Source: Brevibacterium atlanticum (GTDB lineage Bacteria; Actinomycetota; Actinomycetes; Actinomycetales; Brevibacteriaceae). Taken from it: a stretch of DNA of 64,000 nt. Shown piece by piece: positions 16,952 to 27,249 of the stretch. The first letter of the stretch is position 1. Each line of letters starts with the position of its first letter. Position numbers and translations under genes: made by a program. Under the pieces are notes generated by a model, which saw only the letters and a program-made list of their open reading frames with translations, was not told the origin of the DNA and ran no database searches. The DNA lies in contig NZ_CP050152.1 of assembly GCF_011617245.1 (NCBI RefSeq), forward strand, positions 2,222,503-2,286,502, in the 5' to 3' direction.

Positions 16952-19033
16952 ATGACATCTCTGTCCTGGACTGAACTCGACAACCGCGCTGTCGACACCG
17001 CCCGCCTCCTCGCCGCCGATGCGGTCCAGCGGACCGGAAACGGACACCCGGGCACCGCGATGAGCCTGGCGCCCATCGCGCACTACCTCTACCAGCACGG
17101 ACTCAATCACGACCCGGCCGACCCGACATGGGTCGGCCGTGATCGTTTCGTCCTCTCCTGCGGTCACAGCTCGCTGACTCAGTACATCCAGCTCTACCTC
17201 GCCGGATTCGGCCTCGGACTCGACGATCTCAAGGCTCTGCGCACCTGGGGATCGCTGACCCCGGGCCACCCGGAGGTCGGCCACACCGCGGGCGTCGAGA
17301 TCACCACGGGCCCGCTGGGCTCAGGACTCGCCTCGGCGGTGGGAATGGCCATGGCCTCGCGCCGCGAACGCGGACTCTTCGATCCCGATGCCGCACCCGG
17401 AACCTCCCCCTTCGACCATTCGATCGTCGTCCTCGCCTCCGACGGCGACCTCGAGGAGGGCGTGTCCGGTGAGGCCTCATCCCTGGCCGGGACGCAGGAG
17501 CTGTCGAACCTGCTGGTGATCTGGGATGACAACCGCATCTCCATCGAGGACGACACCGCCATCGCCTTCGGCGAGGACACCGTCGCCCGCTATGCCGCGT
17601 ACGGCTGGCACGTCCAGCACGTCGACTTCACCGCCGGGGACGACTACCACGAAGACATCGACGCCTTCCATGCCGCCGTCGAGGCCGCACGAGCCGATGC
17701 GCGCCCCTCATTCATCCGCCTGTCCACGATCATCGCGTGGCCGGCCCCGAACGCTCAGAACACGGGCGGTTCGCACGGTTCGGCCCTCGGTGAGGACGAG
17801 ATCCGCGCGACGAAGGAGGTCCTCGGCTTCGACCCCGAGGCGACCTTCGTCGTCGACGACGAGGTCCTCGCCCACACCCGCCGGGCCCTCGACCGCGGTC
17901 GCGCCGCCCACCAGGAATGGAACGAGACCTTCGCCGCGTGGCGGTCCGCCAACCCGGACAATGCCGCACTGTTCGACCGCCTGTCCAAGCGCGAACTGCC
18001 CGTGGGCCTCGACGCGGCCTTCCCCGTCTTCGAAGCGAGCGAGAAGGGCATCGCCACGCGCGCCGCCTCCGGCCAGGTGCTCAATGCGATCGCCGAGACG
18101 ATGCCGGAGCTGTGGGGTGGTTCGGCCGACCTCGCAGGATCGAACAACACGCTGATCAAGGGTGAGCCGAGCTTCCTCCCGGCACACCGTTCGACCGGGG
18201 CGATCGCCGGACACGAATACGGTCGCAACATCCACTTCGGAGTCCGCGAATTCTCCGCCGGCCTCATCGGCAACGGCATCGCCCTGCACGGCGGCACCCG
18301 CCCGTACAACGGCACGTTCCTCGTCTTCAGCGACTACCAGCGCCCGGCCGTGCGCCTGGCCGCGCTGCAGCAGCTGCCGAACCTGTTCGTCTGGACCCAT
18401 GACTCCATCGGACTCGGCGAGGACGGACCGACCCACCAGCCGATCGAGCACCTCTCCGCCCTACGCGCGATCCCGGGTCTCGATGTCGTCCGCCCCGCGG
18501 ACGCCAACGAGACGGCGGTCGCCTGGAGGAAGATCCTCGATCGCACCGACGGCCCCTCCGGCCTCGTCCTCACCCGACAGGCCGTGCCGGTCCTCGACCG
18601 TGAGAAGTACGCTCCCGCCTCCGAGGCTGCCCGCGGCGGCTACGTGCTCACCGACACCGGTGACGAACCGCAGGTCGCGATCATCGCCAGCGGCTCCGAA
18701 GTCGCCATCGCCCTCGAGGCAGCACAGACCCTCGCCGACGCCGGCACCGCGGCACGCGTGATCTCGATGCCGTGCCAGGAATGGTTCGACGCTCAACCGG
18801 AGGAGTACCGGAACACGGTGCTGCCTGGCAGCCTCAAGGCACGCGTGAGCATCGAGGCCGCCTCGGCGATGAGCTGGCACAAGTACTTGGGCGACGCCGG
18901 GCGCGCCGTGTCGATCGAGCACTTCGGTGCCTCGGCCGACTACGCCACCCTGTACCAGAAGTTCGGCATCACCCCGGCCGCCGTCGTCGACGCCGCACGG
19001 GAATCGATCGCAGCAGCGGAGGCACAGGCATGA
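16952..19033 (+). CDS. tkt: Transketolase
   Basis: Thiamine-diphosphate enzyme of the non-oxidative pentose phosphate pathway, transferring two-carbon units between sugar phosphates. It has 693 residues from ATG 16952. GNGHPGTAMSLAP lies near residue 25, and the cofactor site runs from ASDGDLEEGVSGEASSLAG near residue 158 to WDDNRISIE. The pyrimidine and C-terminal domains follow (THDSIGLGEDGPTHQPIEHL). An in-frame GTG at 16913 would add 13 residues, but it lacks a ribosome site and lies only 4 bases after a TAGAGT -10-like hexamer, so ATG 16952 with GAAGGA upstream is favoured. It heads the coupled tkt-tal-pgi unit. Confidence 0.96.
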   Translation: MTSLSWTELDNRAVDTARLLAADAVQRTGNGHPGTAMSLAPIAHYLYQHGLNHDPADPTWVGRDRFVLSCGHSSLTQYIQLYLAGFGLGLDDLKALRTWGSLTPGHPEVGHTAGVEITTGPLGSGLASAVGMAMASRRERGLFDPDAAPGTSPFDHSIVVLASDGDLEEGVSGEASSLAGTQELSNLLVIWDDNRISIEDDTAIAFGEDTVARYAAYGWHVQHVDFTAGDDYHEDIDAFHAAVEAARADARPSFIRLSTIIAWPAPNAQNTGGSHGSALGEDEIRATKEVLGFDPEATFVVDDEVLAHTRRALDRGRAAHQEWNETFAAWRSANPDNAALFDRLSKRELPVGLDAAFPVFEASEKGIATRAASGQVLNAIAETMPELWGGSADLAGSNNTLIKGEPSFLPAHRSTGAIAGHEYGRNIHFGVREFSAGLIGNGIALHGGTRPYNGTFLVFSDYQRPAVRLAALQQLPNLFVWTHDSIGLGEDGPTHQPIEHLSALRAIPGLDVVRPADANETAVAWRKILDRTDGPSGLVLTRQAVPVLDREKYAPASEAARGGYVLTDTGDEPQVAIIASGSEVAIALEAAQTLADAGTAARVISMPCQEWFDAQPEEYRNTVLPGSLKARVSIEAASAMSWHKYLGDAGRAVSIEHFGASADYATLYQKFGITPAAVVDAARESIAAAEAQA

Positions 19034-20133
19034 GCGAACGTCTCGACCAACTGCACCGGGCCGGCGTCTCCATCTGGCTCGACGACCTCTCCCGCACCCG
19101 TCTCGAGTCCGGGGACCTCTCCCGACTCATCGCCGACTCCGCAGTCACAGGTGTGACGACGAACCCGACGATCTTCGCTGCCGCGATCTCAGCCGGGAAC
19201 GACTACGACTCCGCGATCGCCGAACTCGGCCGACAGGGCGCCGACGTCGATTCGTCCATCGAGGCGCTGACCACCACCGACGTGGCCGAGGCCGCGCGGC
19301 TGCTGCGCCCCGTCTACGATGCCACCGACGGTGACGACGGTCGCGTCTCGATCGAGGTCGCACCCCCGCTGGCCCACGATGCCGGGGCCACCGTGGAGTC
19401 GGCGAAGGCGCTGTGGCGGCGCGTCGGCGAACCGAACGCGATGATCAAGATCCCCGCCACCGACGCGGGGCTGCGCGCGATCTCCGACACCATCGCCGCG
19501 GGCATCAGCGTCAACGTCACCCTCGTGTTCTCACTCACCCGGTACCGGCACGTCGTGGAAGCCTTCCTCCAGGGTCTGGAGAAGGCGCGTGCGGCCGGTC
19601 ACGACCTGTCGACGATCCGGTCGGTCGCCTCGGTGTTCGTCTCCCGGGTGGACTCCGAGGTCGACTCCCGACTCGATGCCCTCGACTCCCCCGATGCGGC
19701 TGCGCTCAAGGGCCGGGCGGGGATCGCGAACTGCGTGCTCGCGCACGAGATCCATTCGCAGCTGTTCACCTCGGAGCGGTTCAGGGTCCTCGAACTCGCC
19801 GGTGCCAAGCCGCAACGTCTGCTGTGGGCGTCGACGGGAGTGAAGAACCCCGACTACCCGGACACGATGTACGTCACCGGGCTCGTCTCCCCCGACACCG
19901 TGAACACCATGCCGGAACCGACCCTCGAGGCCTTCGCCGACCACGGCGAGGTCTCCGGGCAGATCACTGCCGAGGACTACCGGGCCGCCGACGAGGTCTT
20001 CGACTCGCTGGCCCGCCTCGGCATCGACTATGCGGAGGTGATGACCGTGCTCGAAGAGCAGGGACTGCAGAAGTTCGACGTCAGCTGGAGCGAACTCCAG
20101 GACACCGTCCGGACGGCGTTGGACCGATCATGA
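19030..20133 (+). CDS. tal: Transaldolase
   Basis: Transfers a dihydroxyacetone unit between sedoheptulose-7-phosphate and glyceraldehyde-3-phosphate through a lysine Schiff base. It has 367 residues, the usual length for actinobacterial and cyanobacterial transaldolase. The early motif GVTTNPTIF near residue 41, the Schiff-base lysine in MIKIPAT near 139, and LWASTGVKNPDYPD near 265 are typical. ATG 19030 overlaps the tkt stop and its own stop overlaps the pgi ATG. All three proteins should be made in step. Confidence 0.95.
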   Translation: MSERLDQLHRAGVSIWLDDLSRTRLESGDLSRLIADSAVTGVTTNPTIFAAAISAGNDYDSAIAELGRQGADVDSSIEALTTTDVAEAARLLRPVYDATDGDDGRVSIEVAPPLAHDAGATVESAKALWRRVGEPNAMIKIPATDAGLRAISDTIAAGISVNVTLVFSLTRYRHVVEAFLQGLEKARAAGHDLSTIRSVASVFVSRVDSEVDSRLDALDSPDAAALKGRAGIANCVLAHEIHSQLFTSERFRVLELAGAKPQRLLWASTGVKNPDYPDTMYVTGLVSPDTVNTMPEPTLEAFADHGEVSGQITAEDYRAADEVFDSLARLGIDYAEVMTVLEEQGLQKFDVSWSELQDTVRTALDRS

Positions 20134-21758
20134 GACTCGACCTCGATGTTCCCGTCGCCGCTGAGTTCGACGCCGAGGCCGCACGCCTCATCGATGCCCG
20201 GGTGGCCTCCCGCCTGCGCGGGCAGGATGCCGAGCTCTTTGCCGGTGCGACGGATGCCGCGGACCGGATGGGGTGGGTCGATCTGGCGGAGCACTCCGAG
20301 GAGCTGCTGAGCCGAATCGAATCGCTGCGGACCGAGCTGTCCGCACAGGGGCTGCGCACGATCAGCCTCGCCGGGATGGGCGGTTCGTCACTCGCACCCG
20401 AGGTGATGGCCGCCGCGGCGGGCGTGCGCCTCGAGATCGTCGATTCGACGGACCCGAACCAGGTCGCCGAGGCGGTCGGCACCGACCTCGAACACACCGT
20501 CCTCGTCATCGCGTCGAAGTCCGGGACCACGGTGGAGACTGATGCGGTCAGGCGCAGCTTCACAGCGGCCTTCGAATCCCGCGGCATCGATCCCGCGTCC
20601 CGGATGATCGCGATCACCGATCCCGGCACCCCGCTCGACCGGCTGGCTGCCGACGAGGGATTCCTCGCGACGTTCCGGGCCGACGCCACCGTCGGGGGAC
20701 GCTTCAGTGCCCTGTCCGCGTTCGGACTCGTGCCGGCCGGACTCGCCGGCGCGGATGTCCGCACCATCGTCGCCGAGGCGGCCGCCGCCTCCGAGCGCCT
20801 GTCTGCCGATGATGAGGACAATCCGGCTCTGCGGTTCGGCACATGGCTGAGCATCGGCCATGCCCGTTCCACGGAGAAGCTCGTCCTCGCCGAAACCGAT
20901 CCCGGGCTCGGCGGATTCGCCGCTTGGGTCGAACAGCTCGTCGCCGAGTCCCTCGGCAAGGACGGTCAGGGAATCCTGCCCGTCGTCGTGGACTCGCCCG
21001 ACGACATCGGCTTCAGCGACGCCCGCGCCGATGCCCTGCTGTGCCTGCTCGGGCCCTCTGAGGCATCCGGGCTCGGCGCGCCCTCCGGTTTCGAAGCCGT
21101 GGTCGACGGCGGCCTCGGTGAGCTGTTCCTGTTCTGGGAGTACGCCACCGCGATCGCCGGCTACAGCATCGGGGTCAACCCCTTCGACCAGCCGGACGTC
21201 GAAGCCGCGAAGGTCCAGGCCCGACGCCTGCTCGACCAGCCGGTCACTGGGCAGTCGGCCGAACCGGTGTTCCGCGAGGGAGAGATCGACGTCGTCGCGG
21301 TCGTCGGCGAGGCCACGGATCTCATCGGGGCTCTGCAGGAGCTGTTCGCCGAAGTCGATGAGTACGGCTATGTCGCGATTCAGGCGTACCTCGACCGTAT
21401 CGCCGATGCCGACGCGGCCGCCTTGCGTCCCTTGGTCTCCACGCATGCCGGTGTCCAGTCGACCTTCGGCTTCGGGCCGCGCTACCTGCACTCGACGGGT
21501 CAGTATCACAAGGGCGGCCACCCCAACGGCGTGTTCCTCCAGATCACCGGCGAAGCTCGCACCGATCTGCTGGTGCCGGGGCTCGGCTACGGGTTCGCTC
21601 AGCTGCAGCGGGCACAGGCCGCCGGCGATGCGGCGGCACTCGGGGACAAGGGACGTCCGGTGCTGCGGCTGCATCTGCGCGACCGCGCACGCGGGCTCGA
21701 CCAACTCGCCGAGGCGATCGGACGCATCAGCCCGCGACACCACTTCGGAGTCGACTGA
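20130..21758 (+). CDS. pgi: Glucose-6-phosphate isomerase (Tal-Pgi associated subgroup)
   Basis: Interconverts glucose-6-phosphate and fructose-6-phosphate. It has 542 residues. The SIS-domain start SLAGMGGSSLAPEV near residue 76 and the phosphate loop ASKSGTTVET near residue 130 are present. GPRYLHSTGQYHKGGHP near residue 450 is the stretch found in the Pgi half of bifunctional transaldolase/Pgi proteins. The gene overlaps tal by 4 bases, which may mirror the fused arrangement seen elsewhere. A bidirectional terminator follows, so zwf, opcA and pgl, often next in actinobacteria, are absent here. Confidence 0.9.
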   Translation: MRLDLDVPVAAEFDAEAARLIDARVASRLRGQDAELFAGATDAADRMGWVDLAEHSEELLSRIESLRTELSAQGLRTISLAGMGGSSLAPEVMAAAAGVRLEIVDSTDPNQVAEAVGTDLEHTVLVIASKSGTTVETDAVRRSFTAAFESRGIDPASRMIAITDPGTPLDRLAADEGFLATFRADATVGGRFSALSAFGLVPAGLAGADVRTIVAEAAAASERLSADDEDNPALRFGTWLSIGHARSTEKLVLAETDPGLGGFAAWVEQLVAESLGKDGQGILPVVVDSPDDIGFSDARADALLCLLGPSEASGLGAPSGFEAVVDGGLGELFLFWEYATAIAGYSIGVNPFDQPDVEAAKVQARRLLDQPVTGQSAEPVFREGEIDVVAVVGEATDLIGALQELFAEVDEYGYVAIQAYLDRIADADAAALRPLVSTHAGVQSTFGFGPRYLHSTGQYHKGGHPNGVFLQITGEARTDLLVPGLGYGFAQLQRAQAAGDAAALGDKGRPVLRLHLRDRARGLDQLAEAIGRISPRHHFGVD

Positions 21759-21835
21759 CCCTTCGCGCACCGTCGGGGTCCGTCCCGGCGGTGCGCAGCA
21801 CACACAACTCGCGCGCCTTCGATCGTGCGCAGATT

Positions 21836-21871
21836 GAGAGGGACCCCGACCGATCGGTCGGGGTCCCTCTC
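21836..21871. terminator. Bidirectional terminator between pgi and secG
   Basis: A perfect 36-base palindrome (18-base arms, no fixed loop), so the hairpin would fold with about 15-16 pairs on either strand. It is followed by CATTATC on the plus side and TCAATC on the minus side. It lies between convergent genes. Confidence 0.9.
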
Positions 21872-21917
21872 ATTATCGCCGGTCCTGCCGCTGGTGCGGC
21901 CGGACCGGTGGTGGTCC

Positions 21918-22163
21918 TCAGGAGTTGAAGCGGGTGAGGATGCCCAGCAGGATGATGCATGCAGCCCACACGATCGCCATGAGTGTGGTGAAGCGGTTGA
22001 GGTTGCGCTCGGCGACTCCCGACGACCCCAGCGAGGACGACATTCCGCCGCCGAACATGTCGGACATGCCACCGCCCTTGCCCTTGTGCATGAGGATCAG
22101 CAGGGTGAGGAAGATGCTCGTGATCACGAGCAGCGCGATGAGAATGATGTTGAGGATTTCCAC
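21918..22163 (-). CDS. secG: Preprotein translocase subunit SecG
   Basis: A small auxiliary subunit of the SecYEG channel, 81 residues with two membrane helices (about 3-24 and 58-76). Between them lies the Gly/Met/Ser-rich cytosolic loop MHKGKGGGMSDMFGGGMSSS, typical of actinobacterial SecG. It stands 55 bases after tpiA at the end of the gap-pgk-tpiA unit, a conserved arrangement in Gram-positive bacteria. Confidence 0.93.
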   Translation of the reverse strand: MEILNIILIALLVITSIFLTLLILMHKGKGGGMSDMFGGGMSSSLGSSGVAERNLNRFTTLMAIVWAACIILLGILTRFNS

Positions 22164-22218
22164 GTCGGATTCAACCTATGTTTCGTCGAGGGTGTCGTCG
22201 AGTGATGCGTCTGTCAGT

Positions 22219-23004
<786 letters not shown>

Positions 23005-23018
23005 TGTCGTCTTCTTCC

Positions 23019-24236
23019 TCACGCGAGTGCTTCGAGTCCGGGCAGCGTTTTTCCTTCGAGGTATTCGAGGCTGGCCCCGCCGCCGGTGGAGATGTGTCCG
23101 AAGTCGTCGTCGGCGAAGCCGAGGCTGCGCACTGCCGCCGCGGAGTCTCCGCCTCCCACAACGGTCAGGCGCCCCGCGTCGGTGCCGGCCTCGGTGGTCA
23201 GTGCCTGCGCCACGGCCTTCGTCCCGGCGGCGAACTCCGGGAACTCGAAGACACCCATGGGGCCGTTCCAGAACACCGTCGCCGATGACCTGATGATATC
23301 CGCATAGGCCTGAGCCGATTCTTCCCCGATGTCGAGTCCGAGTCCTTCGGCTCCGGCCGGGGTGTCCTCGAGTGCGGTCACCGGGCGCACCCAGTGCTCG
23401 GCATCGGCGGCGAACGAGGCCGCCATGACGATGTCGGTGGGCAGCACGATGTGCGCTCCCCCGGCCTCGGCGCGGTCGAGGTAGCCCTTCACATCGTCGA
23501 TGCGGTCCTTCTCGACGAGGCTCGACCCGATGTCGTGGCCGAGAGCGGCGAGGAAGGTGAAGACCATTCCCCCGCCGATGAGGAGGTTGTCGGCGCGATC
23601 GATGAGGTTGTCGATGACTCCGAGCTTGTCCGAGACCTTGGATCCGCCGAGAACGACGGTGAACGGCCGTTTCGGATCGTTGAGGAGTCGGTCGCTGACC
23701 TCGACCTCGGCGCGCACGAGTGAACCGGCATAGTGCGGCAGTGCGGCGGCGATGTCGTAGACGGAGGCCTGCTTGCGGTGGACGACGCCGAAGCCGTCGG
23801 AGACGAAGTCATCGGCGAGGGCCGTCAGCTGTGCGGCGAATTCCTTGCGCTCGGACTCGTCCTTCGACGTCTCTCCGGGGTTGAAGCGGAGGTTCTCCAG
23901 CAGCAGCACCTGTCCGTCCTCGAGGGCCGCGGCCTTGGTCCGGGCATCCTCGCCGACCGTGTCGGCGGCGAAGGCGACGTCGCGTCCGATCGCCGCGGCG
24001 AGTTCGGGCGCGATCGGCGCCAGGGAGTACTGGGGGTCGGGGGCGCCCTTGGGGCGACCCAGGTGCGACATCACGATGACCTTGGCTCCCGCCTCAGCGA
24101 GGTCCCTGATCGTCCCGGCCGATGCCAGGATGCGACCGCGGTCGGTGATCGTGCCGTTGTCCATCGGCACGTTGAGATCGCTGCGGACGAGCACCGTATG
24201 CCCGGCGAAGATGCCCGCATCGTCGAATGTCCTCAT
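23019..24236 (-). CDS. pgk: Phosphoglycerate kinase
   Basis: Transfers phosphate between 1,3-bisphosphoglycerate and ADP. It has 405 residues from ATG 24236. [11 protein letters not shown] near residue 18 and MSHLGRPKG near residue 58 are the N-domain substrate motifs. [17 protein letters not shown] and the C-terminal [11 protein letters not shown] nucleotide site are present. The ATG overlaps the gap stop by 4 bases. The frame is open further upstream, inside gap, and that part is discounted. Confidence 0.96.
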   Translation of the reverse strand: MRTFDDAGIFAGHTVLVRSDLNVPMDNGTITDRGRILASAGTIRDLAEAGAKVIVMSHLGRPKGAPDPQYSLAPIAPELAAAIGRDVAFAADTVGEDARTKAAALEDGQVLLLENLRFNPGETSKDESERKEFAAQLTALADDFVSDGFGVVHRKQASVYDIAAALPHYAGSLVRAEVEVSDRLLNDPKRPFTVVLGGSKVSDKLGVIDNLIDRADNLLIGGGMVFTFLAALGHDIGSSLVEKDRIDDVKGYLDRAEAGGAHIVLPTDIVMAASFAADAEHWVRPVTALEDTPAGAEGLGLDIGEESAQAYADIIRSSATVFWNGPMGVFEFPEFAAGTKAVAQALTTEAGTDAGRLTVVGGGDSAAAVRSLGFADDDFGHISTGGGASLEYLEGKTLPGLEALA

Positions 24237-25234
24237 GAGTCCCTTTCGCTGAGAATGTAGCTGACCATGTCCTTGAGCCTGTTGGTGTAGCCCCACTCGT
24301 TGTCGTACCAGGCGACGACCTTGATCTGGTCTCCCAGAGCCATGGTCAGCTTGGAGTCGACGATCGCCGAGGCGGTGGTGCCGACGATGTCGGTGGAGAC
24401 GAGTTCGTCGGTGGAGTAGTCGAGATAGCGCGAGTCCTCCGCGGCCGCACGCAGGATCGCATTGACCTGGTCGCTGTCGGCGCTGCGACTCGGGGTGAAG
24501 GTGAAGTCGATGATCGATCCGGCGGGCACGGGCACCCGGATCGCGAGCCCGTCGAGCTTACCGGCCAAGTGGGGCAGGACGCGACCGACGGTGCGCGCGG
24601 CTCCGGTGGTGGTGGGGACGATGTTGACGGCTGCCGCACGGGCGCGGCGGAGATCCCGGTGGGGTCCGTCGACGAGCATCTGATCGCCGGTGTAGGCATG
24701 AACGGTGTTGAGCAGGCCGGATTCGACGCCGATGGCATCGTCGACGGCTTTGACGACGGTGGCCATGCAGTTCGTCGTGCACGAGGCGTTCGAGACCACG
24801 GTGTGGACCGAGGGGTCGTAGTCGGTTTCGTTGACGCCCATCACGAAGGTCGCGTCGACGTCCTTGCCGGGGGCCGAGAGCACGACGGTGGACACGGTGC
24901 CGCCGAGGTGGGCCTCGGCCTGGTCGCGCCGGGTGAAGCGGCCGGTGGATTCGACGACGAGTTCGACGTCGTGCGCCGACCAGTCGATCGAGCCGGGTTC
25001 GGCCTGGCTGAGTACGGCGACGCGGCGACCGTCGATGGTCAGCGCGTCGTCGGCGACGGCGACCTCGTGGTCGAAGCGCGGCCACACCGAGTCATGGGTG
25101 AGCAGGTGGGCGAGCGTCGCGGTGTCGGTGAGATCGTTGACGGCGACGACCTCGAAGTCGGTGTCGGGGGTGAGGGACAGACGGAGCAGGGCACGACCGA
25201 TGCGGCCGAAGCCGTTGATGGCGATTCGTCTCAT
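24233..25234 (-). CDS. gap: Glyceraldehyde-3-phosphate dehydrogenase
   Basis: NAD-dependent oxidative phosphorylation of glyceraldehyde-3-phosphate. It has 333 residues, with GFGRIGRALLRL at the N-terminus and the catalytic cysteine in SNASCTTNCMA near residue 150. The acid in AVNDLTDTA near residue 33 fits NAD rather than NADP preference. The usual Gly-rich PTTTGAARTVG and the C-terminal WYDNEWGYTNRL are present. It begins 9 bases after whiA and overlaps pgk. Confidence 0.96.
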   Translation of the reverse strand: MRRIAINGFGRIGRALLRLSLTPDTDFEVVAVNDLTDTATLAHLLTHDSVWPRFDHEVAVADDALTIDGRRVAVLSQAEPGSIDWSAHDVELVVESTGRFTRRDQAEAHLGGTVSTVVLSAPGKDVDATFVMGVNETDYDPSVHTVVSNASCTTNCMATVVKAVDDAIGVESGLLNTVHAYTGDQMLVDGPHRDLRRARAAAVNIVPTTTGAARTVGRVLPHLAGKLDGLAIRVPVPAGSIIDFTFTPSRSADSDQVNAILRAAAEDSRYLDYSTDELVSTDIVGTTASAIVDSKLTMALGDQIKVVAWYDNEWGYTNRLKDMVSYILSERDS

Positions 25235-25243
25235 GCCTCGATC

Positions 25244-26227
25244 TTAGCGATCCTCGAGCATTTCGGGGGTCAGACTGGCTTCGGTGCCGGGAATTCCCAG
25301 TTCCTCTGCATGCTTGTCCGCCGTCGACAGGAGCCGCCGGATCCGGCCGGCCACGGCGTCCTTGGTCATCGGTGGGTCGGCCAGCGCTCCGAGCTCTTCG
25401 AGGGAGGCCTGTTTGTGGGTCACTCGCAGCTGCCCGGCGTAGCGCAGATGTTCGGGGACCTCGTCACCGAGGATCTCGAGGGCTCGTTCGACGCGGGCAC
25501 CGGCGGCTACGGCGGCACGCGCCGAACGACGCAGGTTCGCATCGTCGAAGTTGGCGAGGCGATTCGCGGTGGCGCGGACCTCTCTGCGCATCCTGCGTTC
25601 CTCCCACACGAGCACCGCGCTGTGGGAGCCCATCCGGGTGAGCAGGGCGGCGATGTCGTCTCCGTCGCGGATGACGACGCGGTCGACTCCGCGGACCTCG
25701 CGGGCCTTCGCACTCAGGCCCAGGCGGCGGGCCGCGCCGACGAGGGCGAGAGCCGCCTCGGGGCCGGGGCAGGTGACTTCGAGCGCCGAGGATCGGCCGG
25801 GTTCGGTCAGGGAGCCGTGGGCGAGGAACGCCCCGCGCCAGGCGGCTTCGGCGTCGGCGACCGAGCCGTTGACGATGGCCGAGGGCAGGCCGCGCACGGG
25901 ACGTCCGCGGTTGTCGACGAGGCCGGTCTGGCGGGCCAGGGCGCCGCCGTCACGGGTGACTCGGAGCAGATACCGGTTCGACCGGCGGATACCGGCGGCG
26001 TTGATGACGACGATGTCGGCGTGCTGGCCGTAGAGGTCCTTGATCTCGGCGCGCAGCCGCTTGGCGGCCTGGGCGGTGTCGAGTTCGGCTTCGAGCACGA
26101 TGGAGCCGTTGACGAGGTGGAGTGCGGAGGAGAAGCGGAAGATCGACGAGACCTCGGCCTTGCGGGCGGAGGTGCGGGTGATCTTCACTCGCGCCAACTC
26201 GTCCTTGACCTGAGCGGTCAGTGCCAT
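25244..26227 (-). CDS. whiA: DNA-binding regulator WhiA
   Basis: A 327-residue WhiA protein, a sporulation and cell-division regulator in Streptomyces that is also conserved in non-sporulating actinobacteria. The N-terminal part is a degenerate LAGLIDADG fold ([25 protein letters not shown] near residue 135). The C-terminal part is a helix-turn-helix ([20 protein letters not shown]). ATG 26227 has AGGAGG upstream. The whiA-yvcK-rapZ order is conserved across Gram-positive bacteria. gap follows at once, so whiA and glycolysis are transcribed together here. Confidence 0.95.
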   Translation of the reverse strand: MALTAQVKDELARVKITRTSARKAEVSSIFRFSSALHLVNGSIVLEAELDTAQAAKRLRAEIKDLYGQHADIVVINAAGIRRSNRYLLRVTRDGGALARQTGLVDNRGRPVRGLPSAIVNGSVADAEAAWRGAFLAHGSLTEPGRSSALEVTCPGPEAALALVGAARRLGLSAKAREVRGVDRVVIRDGDDIAALLTRMGSHSAVLVWEERRMRREVRATANRLANFDDANLRRSARAAVAAGARVERALEILGDEVPEHLRYAGQLRVTHKQASLEELGALADPPMTKDAVAGRIRRLLSTADKHAEELGIPGTEASLTPEMLEDR

Positions 26228-26252
26228 TGTTCGTCCTCCTGCACCCGATGTC

Positions 26253-27248
26253 CTACCACTGCTCGGCGACGCCGATCCCGGCGTCCACCAACATGTCACG
26301 GTAGCATGCCGCGAGTTTGAGACTGTCATGCTGACCCTGCCTCCGGGAGCGCAGCGGGTGCTCCCACAGCTTCGCGTCGAACATGTCTGCCGCCCGCTGG
26401 GCAAGATCGGGTTCGAGCTCGGTGGCCGCCTCGTCGACGAGCACGTAGTCCAGCCGCAGAGACGGGGCGTGACGGTGCAGCGAGACGAGGTGCTCGCCGA
26501 GGCTGAGGTCCTTCGTCTCACCGTCGGTGGAGCTGAGGTTGAGAGTGAGCGATTTCACCGCCGTCGAGGCGACGATGGCTTCGGCCAGGGAGGGCACGAG
26601 CAGGTGCGGCATCACCGAGGTGTACCAGGATCCGGGTCCCAGGTTGAGGACGTCGGCTTCGCGGACGGCGTCGATGGTCTCGTAGCGGGCCGGCGGCGCT
26701 GCCGGGTCGAGTCGCACCGTCTCGACGTGTCCGCGGGTAGAAGCGAGCACGGACTGGCCGCGGACGACCTGGAACGAGCCGGGGAACTTCACATCGGCTT
26801 CGATCGTCAGCGGCACGGAGGACATCGGCAGCACCCGTCCGTGGGCACGGAGCAGGCGGGCCATCCAGTCGAGGCCGGCCACATGGTCGCCGTGGATCTG
26901 CCACAGCGCGGCGATGAGCAGGTTGCCCACGGCGTGGCCGGAGAGCTCGCCGTCGGATTCGAAGCGGTGCTGGATGACATCACGCCAGGTCTGCCCCCAG
27001 GTTCCGTCGTCGCACAGGGCCGCCAGGGCCATCCGCAGATCGCCCGGGGGCAGGCCGCCGAGTTCGTCGCGCAGGCGTCCCGAGGAGCCGCCGTCGTCGG
27101 CGACGGTGACGACGGCGGTGAGGTCCTCGGTGAGCAGGCGGAAAGCCCGCAGCGCCGCGTAGAGTCCGTGTCCGCCGCCGAAGGAGACGATGCTCGGTCC
27201 CTCGTTCTGGGCACTCGAGGAGATCACGGGAAGATCTTCGGTCTCCAT
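26253..27248 (-). CDS. yvcK: YvcK/GlmR (CofD-like, gluconeogenesis/cell-wall factor)
   Basis: A 331-residue cytosolic protein of the CofD-like YvcK family. Such proteins bind UDP-sugars and support cell-wall precursor supply on gluconeogenic carbon sources. [15 protein letters not shown] near residue 24 is the nucleotide-binding start, [18 protein letters not shown] follows near 48, and [16 protein letters not shown] lies near 205. It is separated from rapZ by one base and from whiA by 25. Confidence 0.93.
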   Translation of the reverse strand: METEDLPVISSSAQNEGPSIVSFGGGHGLYAALRAFRLLTEDLTAVVTVADDGGSSGRLRDELGGLPPGDLRMALAALCDDGTWGQTWRDVIQHRFESDGELSGHAVGNLLIAALWQIHGDHVAGLDWMARLLRAHGRVLPMSSVPLTIEADVKFPGSFQVVRGQSVLASTRGHVETVRLDPAAPPARYETIDAVREADVLNLGPGSWYTSVMPHLLVPSLAEAIVASTAVKSLTLNLSSTDGETKDLSLGEHLVSLHRHAPSLRLDYVLVDEAATELEPDLAQRAADMFDAKLWEHPLRSRRQGQHDSLKLAACYRDMLVDAGIGVAEQW

Positions 27249-27249
27249 G

